A program made the position numbers and the translations under genes. Of a stretch of 64,000 bases of DNA, positions 12,601-22,465 are shown piece after piece. Positions within the stretch are counted from its first letter, which is position 1; each line of letters starts with the position of its first letter. Below the pieces are notes generated by a model. That model saw only the letters and a program-made list of their open reading frames with translations. It did no database searches and was not told the origin of the DNA. Source of the DNA: Enchytraeus crypticus (lineage: Eukaryota; Annelida; Clitellata; Enchytraeida; Enchytraeidae); assembly GCA_905160935.1 (NCBI GenBank), contig CAJHZI010000818.1:2072001-2136000 (forward strand). Direction: 5' to 3'.

Positions 12601-14988
12601 GCCCCTGAGGTCTGTCCTGACCAGGTCAAGTCTGACGAGATTGAGAAGTGCGAGGTGGAGAAGTGCGAGGTTGACAAGTGCGAGGTTGAGAAGTGTGAGG
12701 TTGATTGTCCAGCTCTCGTCTCCGCATCGATGACGTCTCGACCTTTTGATAAGACAAAGAAGAAGCTGAAGTTCTGGAGTGGGTCGAAGAAGAAGGCCAG
12801 TGTGACCCTTGAAGCCGCTGCAGAGCCGGCCGAGGCAGCCGTGCCCGCTCTGCCGCAGGTTTCGTCGTCCGCCATGCCTCGCATCTCGTCGCCTACTGCC
12901 TCTCAGCCGTCCTTCTTCAGTAAACTCTCTACCGGTCTACAGCTCGTAAAGATACGGTTAACTAGTCGCCATAAAGTTGGTTGTATGCCAGTCGAGGAGA
13001 CTGATCACGTGACCTCTGGAGCCCATGTAGCAGTAGGGACTGAGCCTGAGGAGCCGCGGAGCTCCCCACCTGACAGCGGTGAGTCCTCGACGTATGACAG
13101 CGGGCTATCATCTGATAATCCTGGAATCTCGCCTGATAGCAGCGGGAAAGCAGCTAGTAATCCTGGAATCTCGCCTGATAGCAGCGGGAAAGCAGCTAGT
13201 AATCCTGGAATCTCGCCTGATAGCAGCGGGAACGCAGCCAGTAGTCCTGGAACCTCGCCTGATAGCAGCGGGAAATCAGCTAGTAGTCCTGAAACCTCGC
13301 CTGATAGCAGCGGGAAAGCAGCTAGTAGTCCTGGAATCTCGCCTGATAGCAGCGGTGTATCATCTGATTATCTTGGAACCTCGGCTCATGTCACTGAGAA
13401 AGCAGCTGATAAGAATTGGACACAAGCTGATAAGAGTTGGACACAAGCTGATAAGAGTGGGACACAAGCTGATAACGTTGGGAACTTAGCGGATGTCTGT
13501 GAGATGTCAAAGGATAACAGAGGGATGTCCTCGGATCACTGTGTAGGGCCCGCAGATAATGCTGGACAACCAGCGGATAATAGTGAGATGTCGACCGGGA
13601 GCCAATTCCTCGCTGAATTCGAGGCTCGGTTAAGGACCCTGGAGGCTCAGAAACTAGCAAAGACAACTTCACCCCAGCCTAAAGTCATACTAGTCAGGCC
13701 TAAGATGATCTTAAGCGAAGTGGAGCAGAGTTCAAACGACGATATGTTGGAGTTCAACACCGGGACAGTCATCAGAAGGAGGAAGCCAGTGATCTCCGAG
13801 GCAGTGTGTGCGATGTCAACGGATGACAGTGGAATGGCCACATATCACTGTGTAGCACCTGCAGATAATAGTGGACAACCAGCGGATAGTGAGGTGTCGA
13901 CCGGGAGCCAATTCCTCGCTGAATTCGAGGCGCGGTTAAGGACCCTGGAGGCTCAGAAACTAGCAAAGACAACTTCACCCCAGCCTAAAGTCATACTAGT
14001 CAGGTCTAAGATGATCTCTCTGGAAGAGGAGCAGAATTCGAACGACGATATGTTGGAATTCGACATAGGGACAGACATCGGAAAGAGTAAACCAGTGATC
14101 TCAGAGGCTGGAACACAGTCTACTAACATGTTCACATCTGGTTCAGCTTTGAGTGAATCGAGTGAGTCGCTAGACAGCAGAGTGACCAATCCACTCAAGA
14201 CCTTCATCTGGGCCTCTATCGCTGATCTCTCTCCTCGATCCCGGCCCTCTGAAGCCTATCGACTGGCTCGCTTCCCCTCGGGCTCTGAGGAGAAATCTCT
14301 AGGTAGGGAAGAACTGACTGAGTCCGATCAGGAAGGGGACACGATGTTCTCCGCCAGGCTGAATTATTTTGAAGACAGAAACTCTACATCCAAACCCCGA
14401 GACGCCCTGCGTCGATCTGGATCCCCATCGCTCAACAGAGAATTCATCTCATCAAGGCGATCATCCTCGAGTATTTGCAGTAGATCTCGGGTGCCCACCG
14501 CTAAGGTATCTGAGCGGGATCCGGTATTCAGCTCTCAATCATCGTCTGCCCAAGTCTCTACTGAGACGCTGAATGAGACAGGGGTCAAGGTAAAAGAAAG
14601 GTGGTGGTTCGTAGGAGCATCCCCTAGTATTGCTGGTAGATCTCGGGTGCCCTTCGCTAAGTTATCTGAGCGGGGAACGGTATTCAGCGCTCGATCATCG
14701 TCTAGCCAAGTCTCTACTGAGAGGCTTAATAATACAGGAGTCAAGGCAAAAGAAAGAGAGAGGTTTGACGGATCACCCTCGAGTATTGCCGGTAGATCTC
14801 GGGTGCCCACCGCTAAGGTATCTGAGCAGGGCCCGGTATTCAGCTCTCGATCATCGTCTGCCCATGTCTCTAATGAGACGCTGAATGATACAGGAGTCAA
14901 GGCAAGAGAAAGAGAGTGGTTTGACGGAAAAGAGCGTATCTCATACAACGATAAGATGAAGTCAGAGTTGTCCAGACGAAAGAAGTGA
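2991..14988 (+). CDS. Serine-rich repetitive protein gene (four-exon model)
   Basis: I do not recognise this protein. The model joins four exons: about 2991-6697, 7279-7554, 8382-8552 and 12432-14988. Every junction leaves two bases before the intron and one after it, so the frame is kept throughout. Donors are AG|GTATTT, TG|GTTAGA and TG|GTGAGT; acceptors are ATCCAG, TTTACAG and AAACAG. The product would be long, serine- and acid-rich and mostly disordered, with basic coiled-coil-like patches around the middle exons and tandem peptide repeats at both ends. AATAAA signals follow the stop at 15048 and 15116. The first exon has apparent frame breaks, so this is either a decayed gene or one with base-level sequence errors. 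The start codon is uncertain. There are no introns inside the 2.6-kb last exon. No function is proposed. Confidence 0.55.
3311..3349. repeat. Perfect 18-bp inverted repeat in exon A
   Basis: Bases 3311-3328 are exactly complementary to 3332-3349, with a 3-base AAG loop. Such a long perfect GC-rich hairpin inside an apparent coding exon is unusual. It lies in the area where the coding frame first changes. Confidence 0.9.
3612..4540 (+). repeat. Tandem 458/459-bp duplication in exon A
   Basis: Two adjacent copies of about 459 bp encode the same Ser-rich peptide followed by a basic Lys/Arg cluster (KKRRSKRRRGKKRAKNSP). The offset is 458 up to the GTCGACCTGG block and 459 from GTTGCCGAAAG onward. 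Copy 1 therefore lacks one base between 3900 and 3921, which is exactly where the reading frame breaks. Confidence 0.85.
6840..7128 (+). repeat. 30-bp minisatellite, about 9 units
   Basis: Repeated TCAATGAATAGGATCAATCA-type units of 30 bp, ending TCAGTTAAA. The period is a multiple of three, so a false open frame results. The array lies in the predicted intron between exons A and B. Confidence 0.9.
7128..7256 (+). repeat. TATGT-rich simple repeat
   Basis: Degenerate TATGTTATGTTGTGTTATG sequence directly follows the 30-bp array, still within the predicted intron. Confidence 0.8.
7279..7554 (+). CDS. Exon B of serine-rich gene
   Basis: A pyrimidine-rich acceptor (TTGTTTTACAATCCAG) precedes an open stretch starting one base into a codon. 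The peptide is Ser/Thr/Ala-rich, with a repeated ATDTTPTSSAP-like block, then SHVQVASLEKQSVPNG and NDDQPRLN. It resembles the composition of exons A and D. The proposed donor TG|GTTAGA leaves two bases, matching the phase of both neighbours; it is weaker than consensus. Length is 276 nt (1 + 91 codons + 2). If unspliced, the frame would stop about 34 bases later. Confidence 0.5.
8382..8552 (+). CDS. Exon C of serine-rich gene, Lys/Glu-rich helix
   Basis: A 171-nt exon bounded by a good acceptor (CATTGTTTACAG) and a consensus donor (TG|GTGAGT) in AT-rich surroundings. Its only sensible frame encodes EKEMDKLLTKKEKLKER, then an AQLEGWIEGRGVSAVRKFW segment and a His/Lys-rich end. This is an amphipathic helix or coiled coil by pattern. 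It begins one base into a codon and ends two bases into one, so it could be skipped without shifting the frame. No family recognised. Confidence 0.6.
8826..9395 (-). repeat. 81-bp minisatellite (false 258-codon frame)
   Basis: About seven tandem 81-bp units, the central ones nearly identical. Because 81 is divisible by three, the minus strand has a continuous open frame encoding SFSYNLNQNKSVNKLLFVNN-type 27-residue repeats. Flanking non-repeat codons show no protein character, and the array lies in a predicted intron. I treat it as a repeat, not a gene. Confidence 0.75.
9440..10550. other. AT-rich predicted intron sequence
   Basis: Nothing recognisable apart from a run of T near 10187-10205. 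It lies inside the predicted 3.9-kb intron between exons C and D. Confidence 0.4.
10555..10830 (+). repeat. Degenerate TTATGTAGTCTTTCTAC repeat
   Basis: Repeated variants of CTTATGTAGTCTTTCTACTT with drift in unit length. Intronic by the gene model. Confidence 0.75.
11060..11420 (-). mobile_element. LINE 3' fragment, minus strand
   Basis: A CT microsatellite leads into TGTACTGCCCGTTGGCAGG, and then sequence matching the 43.26-43.6 kb fragment (TTCCTTCCATTCTTCC, CCTCTTTTAGTAAACCATT). On the minus strand this is the C-terminal coding end and GA-rich 3' tail of a non-LTR retrotransposon. It lies in the intron before exon D, antisense to that gene. Confidence 0.6.
11625..11840 (+). repeat. About 75-bp tandem repeat, 3 units
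   Basis: Three units share a GACTGACCTGGGCGAACAAC-like core followed by ACAACA runs and GAGGCGTGGCC. They are diverged from each other. Confidence 0.65.
12432..14988 (+). CDS. Exon D (last exon) of serine-rich gene
   Basis: A strong acceptor (GTTTCCTGTTTACTAAACAG) opens a 2,557-nt uninterrupted exon to the TGA at 14986-14988, about 851 residues. An ATG at 12400 in frame lies before the acceptor, so the intact reading could also start there. The protein is Ser-rich and low-complexity: poly-Ser near the start, an EKCEVEKCEVDKCEVEKCEV repeat, a basic patch (KTKKKLKFWSGSKKKAS), 14-residue SPDSSGKAASNPGI repeats, a 102-residue duplication carrying SQFLAEFEARLRTLEAQKLA (helix), and three 52-residue repeats starting RSRVP. 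It ends RISYNDKMKSELSRRKK. No catalytic motif or membrane segment. Perhaps a cytoskeletal, extracellular or scaffold protein, but this is a guess. Confidence 0.7.
13118..13345 (+). repeat. 42-bp coding repeat in exon D
   Basis: Five to six units of 42 bp encode a 14-residue SPDSSGKAASNPGI-like repeat. Most differences between units are single bases, suggesting recent expansion. Confidence 0.9.
13534..14105 (+). repeat. 306-bp coding duplication in exon D
   Basis: The block beginning ACCGGGAGCCAATTCCTCGC at 13594 recurs at 13900, an offset of 306 bp (102 codons). The encoded helix SQFLAEFEARLRTLEAQKLA is identical in both copies while the flanks differ. Confidence 0.9.
14481..14930 (+). repeat. 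156-bp coding repeat, three units
   Basis: TAGATCTCGGGTGCCC starts at 14481, 14637 and 14793, a period of 156 bp (52 codons). Each unit encodes RSRVPTAKVSE, a Ser-rich stretch, then LNDTGVKAKERE. Confidence 0.9.
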
Positions 14989-15047
14989 TCGCTTCCCTGC
15001 ATCACCACGTCTGGAATGGACTCGTAGGAAATTTATAGAGACAATTT

Positions 15048-15121
15048 AATAAATGGCATCAGGCCGATGTACAAAGTCGGTTTAAAATTATGTGGAATAA
15101 TCAAAATAATAGAGTAATAAA
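15048..15121 (+). terminator. Poly(A) signals after serine-rich gene
   Basis: AATAAA occurs at 15048-15053 and again at 15116-15121, 60 and 128 bases after the exon D stop. Likely cleavage and polyadenylation signals. Confidence 0.5.
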
Positions 15122-15340
15122 GACTGTAGCAAAAGTTTTATAAGTTTAGCTCGCCAGAATCTGAATCTATAAATCAATAGTACTATTCTGGTAGATAGAA
15201 GATGTGGATAAGATCCGCTGAATTCCGCATTCTATTGATCGTCCTCGATGATCGACTGCTCCGGTTGTTTCGTCTGGTTCAACTCGACCATCTCTCAATG
15301 ATTGTCTATCAGAAAAATTCAACAGTGGGAAGGAAAGAAA

Positions 15341-15371
15341 GCTTCAGTGTTTCCAGTAGAAACACTGAAGC
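15341..15371. repeat. Perfect 13-bp inverted repeat
   Basis: GCTTCAGTGTTTC and GAAACACTGAAGC are exactly complementary around a CAGTA loop, with AAGGAAAGAAA-type direct repeats on both sides. No gene context is clear. Confidence 0.85.
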
Positions 15372-15448
15372 CATAAAAAGAAAGGAAAGAAATCTCCACA
15401 GTACGTTTGCCAGGTGACAGAATAGTCTTCCAGCGCGACCGTGGCATG

Positions 15449-15556
15449 AGCCTGTTGCGCTTCGGCTGAGTGGCAACTGATAGAATCAGTGGCTGTGCCT
15501 AAGATCCTGGAGTCTGCGGAAGTTCTGTCTGTTAATGCTACGTTACTGCCTCTCAG
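15449..15556 (+). other. Possible short exon ending at CAG|GTAAAT
   Basis: A GC-richer stretch is open from after a TGA near 15448 and encodes WQLIESVAVPKILESAEVLS before a near-consensus donor. It has no start codon and no clear acceptor. It leaves two bases before the donor, the same phase as the serine-rich gene. Suggestive only. Confidence 0.2.
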
Positions 15557-15559
15557 GTA

Positions 15560-16560
15560 AATTATTTTACATTTGACATTTGTGGCGCAAGTTTATTTCA
15601 TGTTTACACGGTTTTTCTGTTGATTGTTGTTTTTGTTTGTAACTTTGTATGACAATCATTCGGTTAGTGAAATTAAAATTATCACTATTAAAATTGTTAT
15701 TTCTACCATCTCATTAGATGGTAGTATGTTGAAATCGGAAATAGTAGAAATAGATATGTTTAGACAATATTGCTTCAAGCTATTATAAAAACGACTAGAA
15801 AATTGGTATCCTATTTAATTATTCGACCATTTGTTGGTGTATCATTGGATGTAGTGGCTATGCTATATCGGTTCGGTGATGAGTCAAATCCTAATCCTCG
15901 TTTACTGATTTGATTATTTAATTTATTAATAAAAATGAAATTGATTGGTTAAGTTTCCGATTTACTGATAATTTCTATGAATAGTGACTGATTGATTATT
16001 AAATTTATTGGCTTAAATTTGTTAAATTTGAGAATGGCAGACAATGAATATGAGCAACACATGACTATCAATAGAAGGCTCATATTTCAGATTAGCTGAT
16101 AAAAGATTGTCCTACTGTTTGAAACAAATAAGCTTAATGATAATAATAATGTTAATGTCACGGCTTAATTGCTATTTTGAGACTTCTCTTTCTAGGAGTT
16201 CATTTATTTTATTATAATTGATTGATTGATGTTTAATGGCGTATACTGTATGTCTTGATTTGCCTGATACTAGTGATTAGTTAATACTTTGTCTGTTGTC
16301 TTCTATTTATTAATTCTTTGACTCGGTAATTACTAAACTAACTGACTGAATGATTGACTAATTCACTGGTTTGTCTGACTGATTGATTGCTTGATTGTTT
16401 GACTGGTTGATAGCGTTTTTGATTTATTTATTGATTGATTGACTGACGAGTGATAGATTGATTCACTGACTGTTAGATGTAACGATTGGGTCGTCTAAAT
16501 AATGACCAGGGGACCATCGATTGCCCACAGCTATTCTGTAGCCGTCTGATCAAGAATCCT
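15560..16560. other. AT-rich DNA with TGATTGACTGA repeats
   Basis: No exon seen. Degenerate TGAT/TGAC tetranucleotide repeats occupy about 16200-16470. Confidence 0.4.
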
Positions 16561-17344
16561 AAGAGAGTGAAGCGATACTCTGTTGTTATCCCGGAGTCAT
16601 CAATCTGACCTTTTCAGCTTCTTGATGTGAAATGGGCCTAGTACCTTCCAGCCGCCCATGCTGTCTCGAGTAGGCGTCTTGGTATGTATTAATTGCCTTT
16701 ATTTATATCTCGTGAGAATCATAGTGACTGGTTCACAAAATTTTTCTTTATCTTTTTTTTGTGCTCTCTGCTGTTCTGAATTACCTACAGGAGTTATTTA
16801 GCGAATTAAGTTCTTTCAAACCATTGTGCTTTTATTACCTTGTTAAACAATGTAATTCAACATCGTCACATGTTCTCTATACTAGTCTGTGTGATATTGA
16901 CATTACAGCAAAAATGATAACTAGTGTTGCTAATATTGTAACTATTTTTATCCGGGATCTAGAAAAACTTTAACCTAATAGTATTGAAAATAAAATTAAG
17001 GGTATATTTCTTACTGATACTTTCCTTTAATACATATCAAAGCTTTCAGTTAAGTTTTGATGTTGGTCAAATATTTTATTTCACTAGTTGCATTCACTAA
17101 ATGTAGTGAATGAGTTAATTGTTTTCTTTTAAGCCAGTGGTTGTTGTTGTAGCTAGTTGTAGTGGTTATAGCTGGTTGTTAATTACCTGTAGTATATAAA
17201 ATATACTATATTTTGAAAATTGGCATTTAAATGACTTTATGTTCAACAGGTGAAGCACTCTGGAGGTAATAAAAACTTTTTGTGAAAAGATAAAGACTGA
17301 CTTGTAAGGAAGTGATGCTGAGGTTCGGCCTAGTAGGCAGTTTG

Positions 17345-18690
17345 GTAAGTTATCTCATACATTTATTCATTTCTAAGCGCACTTATGATTTCAATGCAGC
17401 ACTCGTATGGCTTGTGTTTTTTACTTTAAGAATTCTTTCTTTCTGTTAGTTTGAATTATGCAGATATATTATAACAGAATAGTAATATATTACAAACAAT
17501 TTGATTTAAGAAATGTAAAATTATGACACTATATGTACATCACTTAAAGACGATTATCTAATCATTAAGTATAGAGATGTGATCTTGTAATGCAAAACGT
17601 AAATGTAATATAATGGTATGATAATGTTACAAGCACCATTGTTCTTTTGTTTGTGCATTTCCTGCAATTTTATATTGTAGTTAAGATTCATATATTGTGA
17701 ACAGAGAGTACACTTAAATAGAGTTGAGCTTAGCTTTAATCTTTCATATTTAATGGAGTATATCATGCTAAGGCATCTCTATAATTTATAACAGTAACGG
17801 TAAAACAAGCAATATACTGTCAAATTCGCGAAATCAAAAGCACTGCAATATCAAATAACTATCATTCATAACATAGCTTAAATGTCAAAATCTGAGAGAT
17901 TTAAGAATATCGGTGAGCAGAATTCACAGAAATGATCTTGCAAAAAGATATGTTTTAAGACTCTTTTTAAAGCTATCAGGTTTATCAGAATGTCTTTTAA
18001 AATGTGGAAGTTCTTTCCACAATTTTGGGACCTGCTACAGGAAAAGACTTGTTATCATAAGTAACTGTGCTTTTTATAAGCATATTTTGTTGTAAGTTTT
18101 GTTGACTAGTTATGGAAAGAAAGAATTGTGTAAAATAATTGCAAAGGTCATATGAGAATCTGAAACCTACAACCAAATTACTAGTTGATGACTTAAATAT
18201 ATAAATTAATCATCATCATCATCTTCCCTTAAATCCCAGTAATATATAAATCTCAATATATAAATTAATAATAAGGAATAATCATCATCATCATTAATAA
18301 CATAAATTCTTGTTTTTATAGAGTTGACTTTGTGTTTATCATGCTTGAAATGTGAATTACAAATTCTCGATATAATCTATAATAACATCATACTTGTTTA
18401 CACGCTCTTCACTGATAGTTTGAACATGCTTATCGTTTATTGCCGTTTACTATCGTTTATTTTTTACATTATCGTTTACGTTTATCGTTTATTTGCTCAT
18501 CGCAGCACAAATTATACAAACAATATCAACGTGCCTGTAGTTAGATAAATAAACAACGATACGAAAGAGGCTACCATAAAAGAGCCAGAGCTCTGTGTGG
18601 TAATACCATAATTAGCAGTTATTTCAGATTGCAATATAGATATTAGATATACTGATTTATCCTGATTTACAACACGTTGATCTTTTGTTA
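17345..18690. other. AT-rich DNA with a dispersed-repeat copy
   Basis: Mostly featureless. Bases 18543-18640 (AAATAAACAACGATACGAAAG followed by GAGCCAGAGCTCTGTG) match copies near 51.6 kb (plus) and 54.0 kb (minus), so a dispersed repeat is present here. Confidence 0.45.
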
Positions 18691-18701
18691 TTGTGTAACC
18701 C

Positions 18702-19091
18702 ATGACCAGCAGGAGGTTCCATGACCAGCCAGGTCCTCGATATGAACAGCCCCGACCTTGCCCTGGAGTTAACTTCCGCCCGACTGACCTCTCCGCGTCT
18801 GATGTCGCCTTCTTCTGTCTGCTTCCGTCACCTGCCTCTCGTCTGACCTCGATCAGTCTGCCGCTCAGCTATCACCTCTCTGCCTTCCTCCTGAGCGACA
18901 ACCGGGCTGGGGCGTCTCAGCGCTGGTCTTCGACTGGTGGGACGGCGAACAAGAGTGGTGAGTCTGCGAGAAGATTCGTCGATAGTGGGCGGAACTCTAA
19001 GGGGCAGCAGCTTTGTCAGGCAGGGTGGAACTGTCAGGGACAGCAGCTTTGTCAGGGTGGAGTTCTCAGCGGCGGTAGCTCTGTCAGCTAA
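18702..19091 (+). CDS. GC-rich open frame, unrecognised
   Basis: A 129-codon frame in a GC-rich island. Its C-terminal part repeats GQQLCQAGWNCQGQQLCQGG. It is Ser/Arg/Pro-rich and matches nothing I recognise. A consensus donor (TG|GTGAGT) lies inside at 18957, and another frame is also open up to that donor, so the true coding frame is undecided. It may be an exon of an unseen gene, or chance. Confidence 0.25.
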   Translation: MTSRRFHDQPGPRYEQPRPCPGVNFRPTDLSASDVAFFCLLPSPASRLTSISLPLSYHLSAFLLSDNRAGASQRWSSTGGTANKSGESARRFVDSGRNSKGQQLCQAGWNCQGQQLCQGGVLSGGSSVS

Positions 19092-19424
19092 ATTGTTTAT
19101 GTTGTGTTCTTATCTGCAGATCTCGTGTTGTTTGGATGGCGCATAGGTAGAGTTAGTTATGTAGGTGGCACTCGGTGCTAAATTACGTGTTGTCGGAAAA
19201 CTTTTCGCTTGGTGCTTGTATAGCGAGAGATAAGTTTGAGAGCGTTATGTTTGATGCTTAAATTTACATGTGCATGCATGCTTTGTTTCAATCTATGTAT
19301 ATTTCGAAAAAAAATTTCTCTACCCCATTATATAATTAAATAGTGCTCCATTTCAGGTCTAAAGTATAAATTTCGTCTGTATGCTGTTTCAATCATTTAG
19401 CGCATCGGTACTCATCCATTGCAC

Positions 19425-19935
19425 CCGCACCTTATATCCATTACCTCACACCTTATATCCCTTATCTCACACCTTATATCCATTACCTCACACCTTATAT
19501 CCATTACCTCACACCTTATATCCATTACCTCACACCTTATATCCATTACCTCACACCTTATATCCATTACACCCACACCATCCATTGCACCCACACCTTA
19601 CATCCATTACATCCACACCATACATCCATTATACCCAAACCTGACATCGCCGATCCATTACACCCACACCTTGCATCCATTTCACCCACACCTTACATCC
19701 ATTACATCCACACCTTACATCCATTGCACCCACACCTTACATCCATTACACCCACACCTTACATCCATTACCTCACTCCTTATATCCATTACCTCACACC
19801 TTATATCCATTACACCTACACCATCCATTGCACCCACACCTTACATCCATTACACTCACACCTTACATCGATTACACCCACACCTTACATCGATTACACC
19901 TACACCTTGCATCCATTGCACCCACACCTAATCCC
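19425..19935 (+). repeat. 20-bp minisatellite (ACCTTATATCCATTACCTCAC)
   Basis: About 25 tandem units of 20 bp, with a T-C-A-rich consensus. Two variants alternate: CTCACACCTTATATCCATTA and CCCACACCTTACATCCATTA. Open frames over it on both strands are artefacts. Confidence 0.9.
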
Positions 19936-19939
19936 GTTA

Positions 19940-20740
19940 TTGTTCCTTCATGATGCACTTCACACTCCATCACCTCTTCATTTTGCGCTCCTACTCCAAA
20001 TCAAAAGTCAAACCATGAATCAGTTCCTTAATAAAGATCCTAAACATATTTCTCAATCCTTCGTTTCTTAAACCACCTATTTCAACATTTCAACTTCATT
20101 ACTTCATATTCCCTCCAAATAGCTGCCATGTATATCTATTTCTCCTCATTTACTTTTTCGTTTATTCGTTTAATCATTTATAATTTTATTTTTTAGAATG
20201 TGTTTAAATATACTGCAATTACTTTACCACTTAACTTGATTTCGCTGCCGCACTACCCGCGCTAAATTACTAAATTTATTGTTTTTTTAAACTTTTTTTA
20301 CATTATTTGCTGTTAAGTACCTGTACATGCACAACTGGTTTGCCACTATTTACTAGCAACTGCTTTTACAAATGCTACATATAACTACTAAGTCTTTACT
20401 CCGGCTAATATACCATTATTGATGCCAGAGTAATCCTGATATTGTGACCGTCGCAGGAATAATGTTCCTTTCGTAGCAGAAAAAGGTGGAAAAATTACAC
20501 AAATAGTTTTAAAAAATAACTTAAAACAATATAGAAAATCCACTGCATAAAAGTTTTTAAAGCGTTACCTAATATAAATCCAACAGTCATTATTTAATAA
20601 ACATCACCGTAATCGTCTACTTTATAAACATTACTGTAATCGTTTTTTGCAACATCGATTTCTATCTAAACCAACTATCTCAGAATTTATCAACTTCTAA
20701 TTATATTCAATTAAATTTTACCTAGTTCAACTTTTTTTAC
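19940..20740. other. AT-rich DNA, nothing seen
   Basis: No exon, RNA or clear repeat recognised. Confidence 0.4.
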
Positions 20741-22079
20741 ATTTTTAATTTTTTCGATATCGTTCAATTATTTCAGGTAAGAAGACTCATCCACTTTTAT
20801 CTGTTATAGTTGAATGAACTTTTTTTAGTCAAAATTTAAAAAAAAAATTTTTTCAATAAAATGTTTAATTAATTTTAAAATTAATTTTTAAATATGACGT
20901 TCATTTATTTCATATAAAAGAGCATATTCCCTCTTCTATATGCAATATTTGAACCAATATTTATTAATTTTAAAATTTTTTTCTTGGAGGAAGTGGTGCC
21001 GGTATGGGGATGGTGGAGCCGTGCATATAATTTTTTTTGTTAATTTTGCAAAATTTATGACTATATTTGGATTAATTTTTACTACATTATTTCAATTAAA
21101 ATTAATTCTAGCCTAATCATAAGTTATAGCCTAAAAATAATTTTTTGAAATCTACATTCTGAGATAGTGGTCCGACAATCATTTTTTCTAAACATCATTA
21201 TAATCGTTTATTTTGCAACAACTTTATATATCAAATCCAACTATCCATAACTTATCAGCAGCATATATTATATTCAATTAAAATTTACCTAGTTTGACAT
21301 ATTTCTTTTTTCACTTTTTTGATATCGTTCAATTATTTCAGGTAACAAGACTCATCCACTTTTATCTGTTATAGTTGAATGAATTTTTTTAGTCAAAATT
21401 TCAAAACAGCATTTTTTTAAATTATTTGTTTGATAATTTGTTTAATTATTTTTTAAAATTTGATATTCATTTATTTCATATAAAAGAGAATGTTCACTCT
21501 TCTATATGCAATAGTTGAATCAATATTTATTCATTTTTAATTTTTTTCTTTTTTTCTTGGAGGAAGTGGTGCCGGTATGGGGATGGTGGAGCCGTGCATA
21601 TAAATTTTTTTGTTAATTTTGAAAAATTTATGCATATATTTTGATTAAATTTTACATCTTTATTTCAATAAAAACTAATTATAGCCTAATCATTAATTAT
21701 ATTATAGCCTTCAAATAATTTTTTAAAATATCTAAATTCTGAGATAGTTGGCCAAAAGTATATTCTAGATATTTCTATGGGTACAAATACATGCAAACGA
21801 ATGTACCGAACGCTGGTCCGAATACTCGAGATCTTTACGTTCGAAAGTGCCGCTGACATATAGTAGAGCGTGAAGCCACGGGTAATCGACCTTTGCAGAG
21901 ACAAATGTGACACTTACAAGTTTAGGCCTGTCAGTGGAATCGATTCGACCTGCTTCATTTTTTAAGAGAAGACCAAGATAAGCAATCGACTGAGGGACTG
22001 CTCAGACCAGTAGAGTAAACTGGTCCTGCACGAAATTAAGAGGCATAGGATACTCATGATACGACATCTACAAAGAACA

Positions 22080-22235
22080 GACTCAAGGTTTCTGCTTTGC
22101 AGTCTGAAGTTGAGAGGTCTGACGCCTGCTTTGGTCTCCGAGCATGTCAGCGACGGGGCGAGTACTGGATTTGAGCCCAGCACCTACTGATCCGCAGTCT
22201 GATACCTTGCCTATATGCTGCCGGCTCAATCTAAG
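22080..22235 (-). mobile_element. tRNA-like SINE fragment
   Basis: GGATTTGAGCCCAGCACC (B-box complement) with GATCCGCAGTCTGATACCTTG and CCGGCTCAAT resembles family 1 tRNA-like SINEs read on the minus strand. Related short pieces occur near 32.13, 32.48 and 58.66 kb. Confidence 0.45.
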
Positions 22236-22304
22236 GGCTGAAAGATTGACCTCTCAAAACAGCTAAACTCTCTATACGCTCAGATATATTTAATTTAAAT
22301 CACT

Positions 22305-22465
22305 ATTATTTTGAATCAATCAAGCAAATCACTTATATTAAATCTGTCAAACAAATCACTTATATTAAATCCATCAAACAAGTCACTTATATTAAATCCA
22401 TCAAACAAATCACTTAAATGGAATCCATCAAACATATCACTTTTATATCGAATCCATCAAACGCT
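22305..22465 (+). repeat. 28-bp tandem repeat, about 5 units
   Basis: Units of CATCAAACAAATCACTTATAT followed by TAAATC. Confidence 0.8.

Noticed and set aside
19381-20071. Long overlapping open frames on both strands rich in His/Pro/Thr/Leu
   Set aside because: Produced by a 20-bp minisatellite; open in several frames at once.
20775-20815. A 33-base mini-intron (CAG|GTAAGA ... TTATAG) in the AT-rich repeat
   Set aside because: The donor GT is not present in the third copy, and no coding sequence lies on either side.
20767-21365. Hammerhead-like ribozyme from the GGATGAGTC complement
   Set aside because: The conserved CUGAUGA core reads GGATGAG, stem II does not pair, and a matching GAAA segment in the right place is missing.
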